Assembly: GCA_046329495.1 (NCBI GenBank)
Contig: JAXLUO010000008.1
Span: 62,001-126,000 of the forward strand
Direction of reading: 5' to 3'
Length of the DNA stretch: 64,000 nucleotides
From: Bog-950 sp046329495
GTDB lineage: Bacteria > Bacteroidota > Bacteroidia > Chitinophagales > LD1
A model generated the notes under the pieces. It had not been told where the DNA came from, searched no databases, and saw only the letters and a program-made list of their open reading frames with translations. A program made the position numbers and the translations under genes. Below, piece by piece: positions 1-9,663 of this stretch; the first letter of the stretch is position 1, and the number at the start of each line of letters is the position of its first letter.

Positions 1-1
1 T

Positions 2-3000
2 ACTACTTATAACTTAACTATCAGCGATGCAAATGGTTGCCAGGCAACAGGCGCAGTAACTGTAACAGTTAACCAACGTCCTACGGCAAATGCAGGTCCG
101 GATACTTCAGTATGTAATGGTAGTGCAATTGCAATCGGCGGCAGTCCTTCTGCTACCGGCGGCACACCATCTTATACTTACTCATGGACTCCAACCACCG
201 GCTTATCATTACCAAACGTGCCTAATCCAACTGCTGCACCTGTAGCTGTTACTACTTATCAATTAGTAGTAACCGATAGCAAAGGTTGCGCTGCAGTAGA
301 TGAGGTAACAGTTACACCGCGCACTAACCCTGTGGTTGATGCAGGTGCTGATAAGACCCTGGTAGCCTGCGGCGGCGATACCGTATTCATCGGTAACCTG
401 CCTGTGGTAGTAAGCGGTGGTACTGCACCGTTCACCTACGATTGGACTCCGGGTTCATTCCTGAGCGATTCAGTTGGTCAGAACCCAATTGTTACCGGTC
501 TATTTACTCCTGGTTCTTACTCGTACCAGTTGATTGTTACCGATACCTTTGGTTGCCGTGGTGTTGACTATGTAGTTGTGAATGTTACACCAAGCACCTT
601 ACAGGCCGATGCGGGTAACAACACCAAGGTATGTGCTAACTCTTCTACACCGGTTACAATCGGTGGTAACCCAACTGCAGTAGGTGGTACAACACCTTAT
701 ACATACTCATGGACTTCGTCTCCTGCCGGCTTTACCAGCAGCTTGCCGAACCCACAAGTAACGCCTGCAGCTACTACTACTTATTATGTAACTGTTCGCG
801 ATAGCAAAGGCTGTGTTTCTACCGATTCAGTGGTGGTTCGCTTCAACGCTGCTCCAACAGCCAGCGCAGGTGCTGATACTTCCGTATGTCAGGGCTTCTG
901 TGTTCAATTAGGCACAGCTTCAACCGGCACCGGTGGTTCAGGCACATTGCAATACGCATGGACTCCAACAATTGGCTTAAACAATAACAATACAGCTAAC
1001 CCGCTGGCTTGTCCTAACGTTACAACTATCTACACGGTGGTAGTAACTGATACCAATGGTTGCCAGGGCAGTAGCGCAATGACCATCACTGTTCGTCCGC
1101 TTCCTGTGGCTAATGCAGGTGCCGATCACCAGATAACAGCATGTTCTGGCGATAGCATCCAAATTGGCGGTTCACCTACAGGTTCAGCAGGCACTTCGGG
1201 TCCTGGTGGCTACGTATACTCCTGGTCGCCTGCCGGCAACTTAAGTTGCACCGGTTGTGCTAACCCATGGGTTGTAGGCCTTGGCACTACTACATCTTAC
1301 ACCGTAGTAGTAACCGATGTTTACGGTTGCACTGCTACCGACGCTGCTGTAATACAAATTATACCAAGCACACTTACTGCTGATGCAGGTAACGATCTGT
1401 CTATGTGTTTCGGCACTAACGGTGTTACCATCGGTGGCGCACCTACTGCTGTAGGCGGTGTTCCTGGCTATACTTATAGCTGGAGCGGTCCGAACTTAAG
1501 CAGCAGCACTGTGGCTAATCCGGTTGCTTCACCAGCCGCAACAAGCAAATACTATGTAACTATTACCGATACCAAAGGCTGTAGCTCGGTTGATTCAATG
1601 ACTGTAACGGTTAACACGTTGCCTACCGCTAATGCAGGTCTGGATACCGCCATCTGTGCCGGAAACCAGGTTGTATTAGGCGGTAACCCAACAGCTTCGG
1701 GTGGCACGCCGGGTTACACTTACTCATGGTCTCCAGGTACAGGTTTAGTTGGCGCCGGTGCTGCTACAGCATCTAACCCAACTACTAAGCCGGGCACTAC
1801 TACAACTTACACCGTAACTGTAGTAGATAGCAAAGGTTGCCGTAACACCGATAACGTTCAAATTACCGTTCGTCCTAACCCGGTTGCTGATGCAGGTCCG
1901 GATAAGACTATCGTAGCTTGTTCATCCGACAGTATCCAGATCGGTGGTTCACCTACCGGTTCAGGTGGTGGCGGTACTTACACTTACAATTGGTCGCCTA
2001 CCGGCGGATTAACCGATTCGGTAGCTGCTAATCCGTATGTGAAGAATATCGGCTCTTCTATAAACTACAACGTAACTGTAACCGATCAGTTTGGTTGCTC
2101 TGCCAGCGATCAGGTTCAGGTAGCAGTTACCAACAGCTCATTAGTAGCCGAAGCAGGCAACAATGTGGCCTTCTGTCAGGGTGCTTCCGTATCTGTAACA
2201 ATTGGTGGTGCTCCTACTGCGGTGGGCGGTACTGCTCCTTACAACTACGTATGGACCCCAACTGCAACACTGAATGCCGGTAATACACCTAATCCGGTTG
2301 CTACACCAACTACATCTACTACTTACACTGTAGTGGTAACCGATGCACATGGTTGTGTGGCTTCCGATACCGTTCGCATCACTATCAATCCTCGTCCGGT
2401 GGTTAATGCCGGTGTGGCCGATACAATTTGTGCCGGTTCTTGTATTACCCTGGGTGGCGCACCTACAGCTTCAGGCGGTTCAGGTTCAGTATATGTTTAT
2501 ACATGGACCCCAACCAACTTCCTGTCTGCTGCTAACGTAGCTAACCCAACTGCTTGTCCTACAAACAGCATTACTTACAACGTTAACGTAAGCGACTCGC
2601 TGGGTTGCAGCAACAATGCAAGCGTTACTATCCGTGTTAACCAAAACCCTGTAGCTAATGCCGGCGCCGACCAAAACATCGTAGGCTGTCCGAACGCTAT
2701 GGTAGGTATTGGTGGATCTCCAACAGCTACTAACGGCACCGCTCCTTACTTATATGCATGGAGTCCAAGTGCAGGCTTTGGCTGTTCTAACACCGGCTTA
2801 CCTAACCCTGTAATCTGTAACCTGAGCGTTACTACCAACTATACCTTAACCGTAACCGATGCCAACGGTTGTACTGCTACCGATCAGGTAGTTGTAAACG
2901 TTGTTCCAAGTAATCTGGCTGCTGATGCAGGTGCCGATAAGGCTATCTGTGCCGAGCAAGGCGGTGGTGTGGTATGTGTTCAAATTGGTGGTGCACCTAC

Positions 3001-6000
3001 TATTACAGGTGGTACCGGTCCGTTCACTATCGACTGGAGCCCTGTTCAGGGTATTTGCGATGCTAACAACATTGCTAACCCAAGCGTTAGCCCAACCGAT
3101 ACTACTGTTTACACGGTTGTAATTACCGATGCCAACGGTTGTACCGCTGCTGATTCGATGGTATTGTTCCTGAACCCTGCTGTTACGGTGGTATTACCTC
3201 CGGATACTGCGGTATGCCAGGGCAGCCCGGTTCAGTTAGGCGGCACACCTACTGCCGAAGGTGGTACTCCAACTATCAACTATAGCTGGAACCCGGGCGT
3301 TGGTTTAACCTGCGTAAACTGTGCTAACCCAATTGCTACTCCGTTCAGCACTACTACTTATTGCGTAACTGCTACCGATGCTGTTGGCTGTTCGTCTTCA
3401 GCTTGTCAAACTATCACTGCTAATCAGGGTGTGCTGGCTCATGCCGGTGCTGATAAGCAAATGGTAGCTTGTGGTGGTTCGTTTGTAACAATAGGCGATA
3501 ATCCTGCCGCTACCGGTGGTTCAGGTAACTACAGCTATAGCTGGACTCCTGATTCTGTTGGTGGTAAGAAAGTAGTATTCAACCCAACACAGCCTAATCC
3601 GCTGGTAATAAGCTTAGATACTACTACACTGTTTACATTAACTGTACGCGATAACGCAACAGGTTGCACCGCTACCGACCAGGTGTTGGTAGTTGTTAAC
3701 CCAAGCACATTGCAGGTTGATGCCGGCCCTAACAAGGTATACTGTGCTGCTTCTTCTCCAATTTCCATTGGTGGTAGCCCAACAGCACAATTCGGCACAG
3801 GCCCTTACGGTTACCAGTGGTCGCCGCTGCCTGGCTTAAGCGATGGAACACTTGCTAACCCGCAAGCAAACCCGCTTAACACTACTACTTACTTATTAAC
3901 TGTTACCGACCAAAACGGCTGTCAGGCATTCGATTCAATGACTGTAATCGTAAGCCCTCAAATTGCTGTTAATGCAGGTCTGGATACGCTCATCTGTACT
4001 GCTACTGATGTAGTACTGGGTGGCAGTCCGGTGGCTGTGGGCGGCACAGGTAACTATACGTATAGCTGGACTCCTTCGCAGTTCCTGAACGGTGTAGCTA
4101 TTGCTCACCCAACTGCACAAGGCGTAACCAACAACGTAACTTACACCTTAACCGTAACCGATTCATTAGGCTGTCAGGCCAGCGATGTTGTAAGCATTGG
4201 CTTACGTCCGCTGCCTACTGCTAATGCCGGTCCGGATGTAGCAATTACTTCATGTAGCGGCGATAGCGCTGTATTAGGTGGTTCACCTACGGCCTCGGGT
4301 ACTGCTGGTCCTTATACCTATGCATGGTTCCCGCCATTCAGCCAACCTACATTAAGCGATTACACGGCTGCTAATCCAATAATCAAGCAGTTAGGTGCTA
4401 CACAAATTCTTACTGTAACAGTAACCGACGTTTACGGTTGTAAAGCTTCCGACAATGTGCAGGTAACCGTATTACCAAGCACCATATTTGTTGAAGCCGG
4501 TTCAAACCTGGGTAGCCTGTGTGCTAACGTAGGCGGTTGTGTTAACCTGGGTGGGGTTCCAACTGCTTCGGGTGGCTTCCCGCCATACAGCTATCAGTGG
4601 TTTGGTGGTGTTAGCGATTCGCTGACATCTAACCCACAAGCTTGTCCGCTGGCAACAACTGTTTACACCGTTATTGTAACCGATAACAAAGGTTGTGCTG
4701 CCGCCGATTCTGCTACGGTAATTGTTAACCAACCTACCGAAGCCAGCATCACCGGCCTTAATGCTAACTACTGCGTTAACGCAGGTAATGTGGTAATGAC
4801 AGGCATACCTGCAGGTGGTGTATTCAGCGGTCCCGGTGTAACCGGTAACATCTTCCAGCCTGCGGCTGTGGGTGTTGGTTACTACTGTATCCGTTATACT
4901 TACACTAATACTACAACGGGTTGTGTGGATGATACCACTATCTGCGTAAATGTTAATCCGCTGCCAAATGTTACCATCAGTGGCTTAAATGCTGCTTACT
5001 GTAAAGCCGATAGCTGTGTAACCATCACCGGTACACCTGCCGGCGGTATCTTCAGTGGCACCGGCGTTAGCGGTAACCAGTTCTGTCCTTCGCAAGCTGC
5101 TGAAGGCAACAATACCATTACTTACACTTACACCGATTCATTAACCGGTTGCTCTAACTCGGCTTCGTTTGTGGTGAATGTTAAAGGTGCTCCAACCTTA
5201 GATGTAGTAGCTTCTGCGAGCACAGTATGTGCAGGTGGTTCGGCTATACTTACTCCTAACTACAGTTTAGATGTATTCAACATTGTATACAGCGTGCTGG
5301 GTGGCGGTAACTTAACATCAGGCTTGAACCCGATTACCGTTAACCCAACAGGTGTTGACTATTGTGTGGTGGCTACTGCTATCAATACACCTAACGGCTG
5401 TATTACCCGCGATACCGTATGTATCCACGTTAATCAGAACCCTGATGCTGTGAACGATGAAGCCAATACCTGCGAAGAGCAGCCTGTGCTGGTTCCTGTA
5501 TCAATTAACGACCAGGATCCTGAAGGCGACGCGGCTGTTGTAACTGTAATTTCAGTTCAACATGGTTCGGCTACTGTGGTTAACGGCAGTGTAAACTACA
5601 CACCGGGCCTTAACTACAACGGTTTCGATACTATTGTTTACCAAACTTGCAATGCTACCTGCTTAAACGCCTGCGATACCGCTACAGTTTACGTTAGCAT
5701 CTGCGCAGTGAACGATACACCTACTATTGCTTGTGTTATCGATACAATCTATCAAGGTCAAACCGATACTGCTTGTGCTTCGGTTAGCGATGTAGATGGT
5801 GATCCTATTACAGTATCCATTGTAACAGGTCAAACCATTAACGGCACCGCTACTGTGGTTAACAACTGTGTAGTGTTTACACCGGATGCAGGTTTCATCG
5901 GAACACAACTCATCCAGATCCAGGCTTGTGATACAGCCGGAGCATGCAGCATCTGTACTACCACAATTGAAGTATTGGGTGCCAACCGTCCTCCGCATAC

Positions 6001-8551
6001 TGTTAAGGTGAATGCTACCGTTTGCGATAGCACGTCTATCGGTATTAACGTAGCTGCCGGCTCAAGCGATCCGGATGGTGATCCGCTGCACTTCTTCTAT
6101 GGTGCGGTGAACGGCCCGGCCAACAGCAATGGCGCTATTACTGTAACAGGTAACGGAACCATCCAGTTCTGGGGCGATAAGCCAGGCTACTACTTCATAT
6201 CGTACACCGCTTGCGATACAAGTAACATACCTCAATACTCATTGTGTTCTACCAACCAGATTGTGGTTTACGTAATCAATTGCGATAGCGCTGCCAATAA
6301 CAATCCTCCGGTTGCTACCGACGACAATGCTACTACTACGTTGAACAACCCAACTATAGTGAACGAATTAGCTAACGACTTCGATGCCGATGGCGATCCG
6401 TTAACTGTAAGCAACCTGGGTAACCCAACCTTACCTGGCGCTACTATTACTCTGAACCCTGACGGTTCGGTAACTTACACATCGCCTGTGGAAGGTTGCG
6501 ATTCGATCGACTACGTGATCTGTGATCCTTACAACGCTTGTGATACAGGTACTATCTTCGTATGCGTAAGCAGTGTGGTAACCGGCAATAATCCTCCGGC
6601 TGCTACCGACGACTACGCTTCTACGAACTACAATACACCTGTTAGCATACCTGTTAAGGCGAACGACAGCGATCCGGACGGCGATCCTATCACTGTAACT
6701 TCAACACCATGCTTACCGGCCAACGGTACCGTACAGATTGTTGCAGGCAACATTCTGTATACGCCGAACAGCTCGGCTAATGCTAACCAACCTGATACCT
6801 TCTGCTACGTAATTTGCGACAACGGCACACCTAACCTGTGCGATACTGCACAAGTGGTTGTTTACATTAACAACTCAGTACAGGGTGTTCCTGAGTGCTT
6901 AGTTACCGGCTCATACCGTCCGGTGAACGTATGGAATGTATTAGCAAATGACTTCGATCCTGAACAGGATAGCTTCTACCTGGTGAGCGTAATCCAAATG
7001 CCTATTACTATTGGTACTGTAACGATGACTCCGAACGGCGCCATCAGCTACGTGCCTCGTACTGATACCTGCGGCTTTGTGGATTCGTTCCAGTATGTGA
7101 TAAGTGATGTGCACGGTGCAATGGATACAGTTACCAACTGTGTAACTATTATCTGCTGCCCACGCCCTGTGGCTGTCGATAACCAATACACCATTCTGCC
7201 TACCGATTCAGTAGTGCTGGATGTAACGGTGAACGATACCCTGGGTGGTAACACACCAACTGTAACTGTCATCGGCGGTCCTTCGCATGGCTCGGCTTAT
7301 GTAACAGGAACAGTTGTTCACTACGATCCGGATAATGCTTACTGTGGTCTCGATTCGGTGGCTTACCAATTGGAAACCACTTGCGGATTCGATACAGCTT
7401 ACCTGATTGTAACCGTGAACTGTAATACTGCTCCGAACGCTGTTAACGATACAGTTTCGATATGCGCAGGCACAGCGATAACCATCCCTGTGTTGGCTAA
7501 CGATTCCGATCCTAACGGCGGTCAGTTAACGGTAATACAGGTTATAACACAACCTGCAACAGGTACCGTTACCTTTAACTCGGTTAACGTAACCTATACC
7601 AGCACCACACAGCCTGGCACGTACAGCATGACCTACTCGGTATGCGATAACGGCTTACCTAACCTGTGTGATACTGCAAGCATCATTGTATTCGTAAACA
7701 ACTGTCCTCCAATTACGGTTGACACTATCTACGATACTACGTTTGTAAACACACCTGTTACCCATTGTTTGGTTCCTGTAACCGAAGTAGTGAGCAGCAC
7801 AGGCTTCTCTATCTCTTCGTTCTGCGATCCTCAGAATGGCACCGTAACCATTACCAGCGATTCATGCTTCACGTATGTGCCTGATGCCGGCTTCTTTGGT
7901 GTTGATACCTTCTGTGTAACGGTTTGCGATAGCTTGGGCAACTGTGCTACTGCACCGGTTTACATTACAGTAATTGACACCCTGATACTGGCTGTTGACG
8001 AGCCTTGTGATGTAGACTCAACGGTAATGAACAACGCTATTGCACTGAATGTGCTGGATAACGACATCCTGCCATTTGGTGGCGATACTACAGTAACCAT
8101 ACTGGGAACCGTGCCAATGGGCAACGCAACCGTAAATGCTGATAACACCATCACGTTTACACCTGCGCAGGATTCTTCAGGCCTCGTTCAGTTCCAGTAT
8201 ATCGCTTGCGTTACTTCCGGTCCTTACAGCTTCTGCGATACAGCGAATGTTTGTATCACGGTGGTTGATACTACAGTGGATTGCGAATTGCCGAACATCA
8301 TTACACCTAACGGTGATGGTGTGAACGACAACTTCGTAATACCTTGTAACGAGGACAATCCGAAAGCTGATCTGAAGATTTACGACCGTTGGGGTGCCGA
8401 AGTATGGCGCAGCCACGGACACTACCAGAACAACTGGGATGGCCACAACGAACAAGGTGTGGTATGTCCTGACGGAACCTACTACTTCATTTACTCTTAC
8501 AACGACGGAACCGGACGCCGCGATCAGAAATTCGTAGTCATCCACCGTTAA
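2..8551 (+). CDS. Giant repetitive surface adhesin with gliding-motility/T9SS type B C-terminal domain (5' partial)
   Basis: The reading frame is open from base 2, so the true start and signal peptide lie upstream; 2849 residues are inside the window. The first part is about 18 Ig/PKD-like repeats of ~86 residues, each with a Cys near an AGxD motif, GGxPTAxGG, YxYxW, ANP, TTTYxVTVTD and GC. Next come two 'ITGLNAxYC..GxxxFSG' modules, then tandem-95/Big_9-like repeats with 'NDxDPDGDPLTV' motifs. The last ~88 residues (ITPNGDGVNDNF, IYDRWGxEVW, NWDG, DGTYYF) match the gliding motility-associated C-terminal family (TIGR04131/CHU_C), the type B T9SS signal. It is therefore expected to be exported across the outer membrane and surface-anchored or released, like SprB-type adhesins. 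It is followed by a strong terminator and by PorP/SprF and OmpA genes. The ligand is unknown. Confidence 0.9.
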   Translation, partial: TTYNLTISDANGCQATGAVTVTVNQRPTANAGPDTSVCNGSAIAIGGSPSATGGTPSYTYSWTPTTGLSLPNVPNPTAAPVAVTTYQLVVTDSKGCAAVDEVTVTPRTNPVVDAGADKTLVACGGDTVFIGNLPVVVSGGTAPFTYDWTPGSFLSDSVGQNPIVTGLFTPGSYSYQLIVTDTFGCRGVDYVVVNVTPSTLQADAGNNTKVCANSSTPVTIGGNPTAVGGTTPYTYSWTSSPAGFTSSLPNPQVTPAATTTYYVTVRDSKGCVSTDSVVVRFNAAPTASAGADTSVCQGFCVQLGTASTGTGGSGTLQYAWTPTIGLNNNNTANPLACPNVTTIYTVVVTDTNGCQGSSAMTITVRPLPVANAGADHQITACSGDSIQIGGSPTGSAGTSGPGGYVYSWSPAGNLSCTGCANPWVVGLGTTTSYTVVVTDVYGCTATDAAVIQIIPSTLTADAGNDLSMCFGTNGVTIGGAPTAVGGVPGYTYSWSGPNLSSSTVANPVASPAATSKYYVTITDTKGCSSVDSMTVTVNTLPTANAGLDTAICAGNQVVLGGNPTASGGTPGYTYSWSPGTGLVGAGAATASNPTTKPGTTTTYTVTVVDSKGCRNTDNVQITVRPNPVADAGPDKTIVACSSDSIQIGGSPTGSGGGGTYTYNWSPTGGLTDSVAANPYVKNIGSSINYNVTVTDQFGCSASDQVQVAVTNSSLVAEAGNNVAFCQGASVSVTIGGAPTAVGGTAPYNYVWTPTATLNAGNTPNPVATPTTSTTYTVVVTDAHGCVASDTVRITINPRPVVNAGVADTICAGSCITLGGAPTASGGSGSVYVYTWTPTNFLSAANVANPTACPTNSITYNVNVSDSLGCSNNASVTIRVNQNPVANAGADQNIVGCPNAMVGIGGSPTATNGTAPYLYAWSPSAGFGCSNTGLPNPVICNLSVTTNYTLTVTDANGCTATDQVVVNVVPSNLAADAGADKAICAEQGGGVVCVQIGGAPTITGGTGPFTIDWSPVQGICDANNIANPSVSPTDTTVYTVVITDANGCTAADSMVLFLNPAVTVVLPPDTAVCQGSPVQLGGTPTAEGGTPTINYSWNPGVGLTCVNCANPIATPFSTTTYCVTATDAVGCSSSACQTITANQGVLAHAGADKQMVACGGSFVTIGDNPAATGGSGNYSYSWTPDSVGGKKVVFNPTQPNPLVISLDTTTLFTLTVRDNATGCTATDQVLVVVNPSTLQVDAGPNKVYCAASSPISIGGSPTAQFGTGPYGYQWSPLPGLSDGTLANPQANPLNTTTYLLTVTDQNGCQAFDSMTVIVSPQIAVNAGLDTLICTATDVVLGGSPVAVGGTGNYTYSWTPSQFLNGVAIAHPTAQGVTNNVTYTLTVTDSLGCQASDVVSIGLRPLPTANAGPDVAITSCSGDSAVLGGSPTASGTAGPYTYAWFPPFSQPTLSDYTAANPIIKQLGATQILTVTVTDVYGCKASDNVQVTVLPSTIFVEAGSNLGSLCANVGGCVNLGGVPTASGGFPPYSYQWFGGVSDSLTSNPQACPLATTVYTVIVTDNKGCAAADSATVIVNQPTEASITGLNANYCVNAGNVVMTGIPAGGVFSGPGVTGNIFQPAAVGVGYYCIRYTYTNTTTGCVDDTTICVNVNPLPNVTISGLNAAYCKADSCVTITGTPAGGIFSGTGVSGNQFCPSQAAEGNNTITYTYTDSLTGCSNSASFVVNVKGAPTLDVVASASTVCAGGSAILTPNYSLDVFNIVYSVLGGGNLTSGLNPITVNPTGVDYCVVATAINTPNGCITRDTVCIHVNQNPDAVNDEANTCEEQPVLVPVSINDQDPEGDAAVVTVISVQHGSATVVNGSVNYTPGLNYNGFDTIVYQTCNATCLNACDTATVYVSICAVNDTPTIACVIDTIYQGQTDTACASVSDVDGDPITVSIVTGQTINGTATVVNNCVVFTPDAGFIGTQLIQIQACDTAGACSICTTTIEVLGANRPPHTVKVNATVCDSTSIGINVAAGSSDPDGDPLHFFYGAVNGPANSNGAITVTGNGTIQFWGDKPGYYFISYTACDTSNIPQYSLCSTNQIVVYVINCDSAANNNPPVATDDNATTTLNNPTIVNELANDFDADGDPLTVSNLGNPTLPGATITLNPDGSVTYTSPVEGCDSIDYVICDPYNACDTGTIFVCVSSVVTGNNPPAATDDYASTNYNTPVSIPVKANDSDPDGDPITVTSTPCLPANGTVQIVAGNILYTPNSSANANQPDTFCYVICDNGTPNLCDTAQVVVYINNSVQGVPECLVTGSYRPVNVWNVLANDFDPEQDSFYLVSVIQMPITIGTVTMTPNGAISYVPRTDTCGFVDSFQYVISDVHGAMDTVTNCVTIICCPRPVAVDNQYTILPTDSVVLDVTVNDTLGGNTPTVTVIGGPSHGSAYVTGTVVHYDPDNAYCGLDSVAYQLETTCGFDTAYLIVTVNCNTAPNAVNDTVSICAGTAITIPVLANDSDPNGGQLTVIQVITQPATGTVTFNSVNVTYTSTTQPGTYSMTYSVCDNGLPNLCDTASIIVFVNNCPPITVDTIYDTTFVNTPVTHCLVPVTEVVSSTGFSISSFCDPQNGTVTITSDSCFTYVPDAGFFGVDTFCVTVCDSLGNCATAPVYITVIDTLILAVDEPCDVDSTVMNNAIALNVLDNDILPFGGDTTVTILGTVPMGNATVNADNTITFTPAQDSSGLVQFQYIACVTSGPYSFCDTANVCITVVDTTVDCELPNIITPNGDGVNDNFVIPCNEDNPKADLKIYDRWGAEVWRSHGHYQNNWDGHNEQGVVCPDGTYYFIYSYNDGTGRRDQKFVVIHR
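338..4735 (+). repeat. Higher-order three-repeat supermodules inside the adhesin
   Basis: Single Ig-like repeats (~86 residues) alternate in a fixed A-B-C order. A units carry 'ADKxxxAC.GD'-type starts, B units 'AGNN..C' and C units 'LDTxIC.G'. A units begin at 338, 1112, 1889, 2657, 3440 and 4223, so the supermodule period is 774, 777, 768, 783 and 783 bp (256-261 residues). Five full supermodules are followed by an A-B pair, and a C-type unit precedes the first. The order points to growth by triplet duplication. Confidence 0.85.
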
Positions 8552-8560
8552 AAAATAGGC

Positions 8561-8595
8561 AGTGCTTCCTGCCACCCGGCAGGAAGCACTTTTTA
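8561..8595 (+). terminator. Rho-independent terminator after the adhesin gene
   Basis: A 13-bp perfect stem (AGTGCTTCCTGCC) with the four-base loop ACCC is followed by a T run. It starts 9 bases after the adhesin stop codon and separates the adhesin from the PorP/OmpA pair. Confidence 0.9.
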
Positions 8596-8623
8596 AAATT
8601 CAAAACCCTGTAAAAGATATAGT

Positions 8624-9622
8624 ATGAAAAAGTTACTAATCACCGCCCTGATGGCAGTTGCCCTGTATACCGGCGTTCAAGCGCAGCAGGATGCAGCTTA
8701 CAGCATGTATATGTTCAACGGGTTGTTCGTAAACCCGGCCTATGCAGGCAGCCACGAGGTTATCAGCCTTATGGGTATTTATCGCCACCAATGGGTGGGA
8801 ATAGAAGGGGCGCCGCGCACGGCTAACCTTAGTTTCCACATGCCATTCCGCCGCGATCAATACGCTATCGGTATGACTATCTCAAACGATAAGCTGGGCT
8901 TAAGCAACAACTTCAGCGTTACACCGGCCTTTGCCTACAGGCTGCGTTTACCGCACGAAAACCGCCTTTGCTTTGGTGTGCAGGCTTCTTTCAACTACTT
9001 CTACCAAAACGGTAGCAAAGCCAACCCAACCGATGCAGCCGACCAAACTGCGTTTGATGGTTCAAGCTTATTTGTACCTAACGTGGGTGCAGGTATCTAT
9101 GCTTATGGCAAGCGCTACTTTATCGGTTTCTCGGTGCCGCACTTAATGCCTTCAACCCTGCGTGGCAAAACCAACGTTACCAAGTATAACGATGCCATTG
9201 CCCGTATTTACAACTATTATGTATTTACAGCAGGTTATGTGTTCGGTAAAGATCCTGCGATCGTAAAGTTCCGCCCTACCATTTTACTGAAATACCAAAA
9301 AGGTTTGCCTAAGAACATTCCTCAAATCGATCTGAGCTTAGCCTTATTGTTTGTTGACCGTTTGTGGGTGGGTGTTTCGGCCCGTACCCAGGGCGATGCT
9401 TACAACATCGACGGCAGCAAGAAAATTCCGTTCGGCGTTTCGAACGTAATTGCCTTCGCTCAATTCAAAATTACTCCGCAGTTACAGATTGGTTACGCTT
9501 ACGACGGCGTAATCGGCGACCTGCATCACTTTACCAGCGGTACACACGAAATAATGATCGGTTACGACTTTTGGTATGATAAGAAACGTTTCGTTACCCC
9601 TCGTTACGTAAAATACTTCTAA
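8624..9622 (+). CDS. PorP/SprF family type IX secretion system outer-membrane protein
   Basis: 332 residues with an N-terminal signal peptide ending near VQAQ (residues 1-21). The mature start 'DAAYSMYMFNG.FVNPAYAGS' and 'YRHQWVGI.GAPRT' are characteristic of the PorP/SprF family (TIGR03519), and the rest fits a small outer-membrane beta-barrel ending in 'HEIMIGYDF'. In this family, SprF-like members encoded beside type B CTD adhesins are needed for export or attachment of that partner. Its place directly after the giant adhesin and before an OmpA protein suggests it is dedicated to that adhesin (inference). Length is usual for the family. Confidence 0.92.
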   Translation: MKKLLITALMAVALYTGVQAQQDAAYSMYMFNGLFVNPAYAGSHEVISLMGIYRHQWVGIEGAPRTANLSFHMPFRRDQYAIGMTISNDKLGLSNNFSVTPAFAYRLRLPHENRLCFGVQASFNYFYQNGSKANPTDAADQTAFDGSSLFVPNVGAGIYAYGKRYFIGFSVPHLMPSTLRGKTNVTKYNDAIARIYNYYVFTAGYVFGKDPAIVKFRPTILLKYQKGLPKNIPQIDLSLALLFVDRLWVGVSARTQGDAYNIDGSKKIPFGVSNVIAFAQFKITPQLQIGYAYDGVIGDLHHFTSGTHEIMIGYDFWYDKKRFVTPRYVKYF

Positions 9623-9663
9623 GAATTTAAGCATATAAACAGGTTAACCCTAAAAGATAAATT

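Noticed and set aside
3535..3798. Antisense open frame inside the adhesin
   Set aside because: Low-complexity mirror of a repetitive gene; no start context, homology or independent codon signal. The same holds for other antisense frames across 900-8600.
338..4735. CRISPR-like periodic repeats
   Set aside because: The period (~260 and ~775 bp) is far too long, units are translated continuously, and there are no conserved short repeats with unique spacers.
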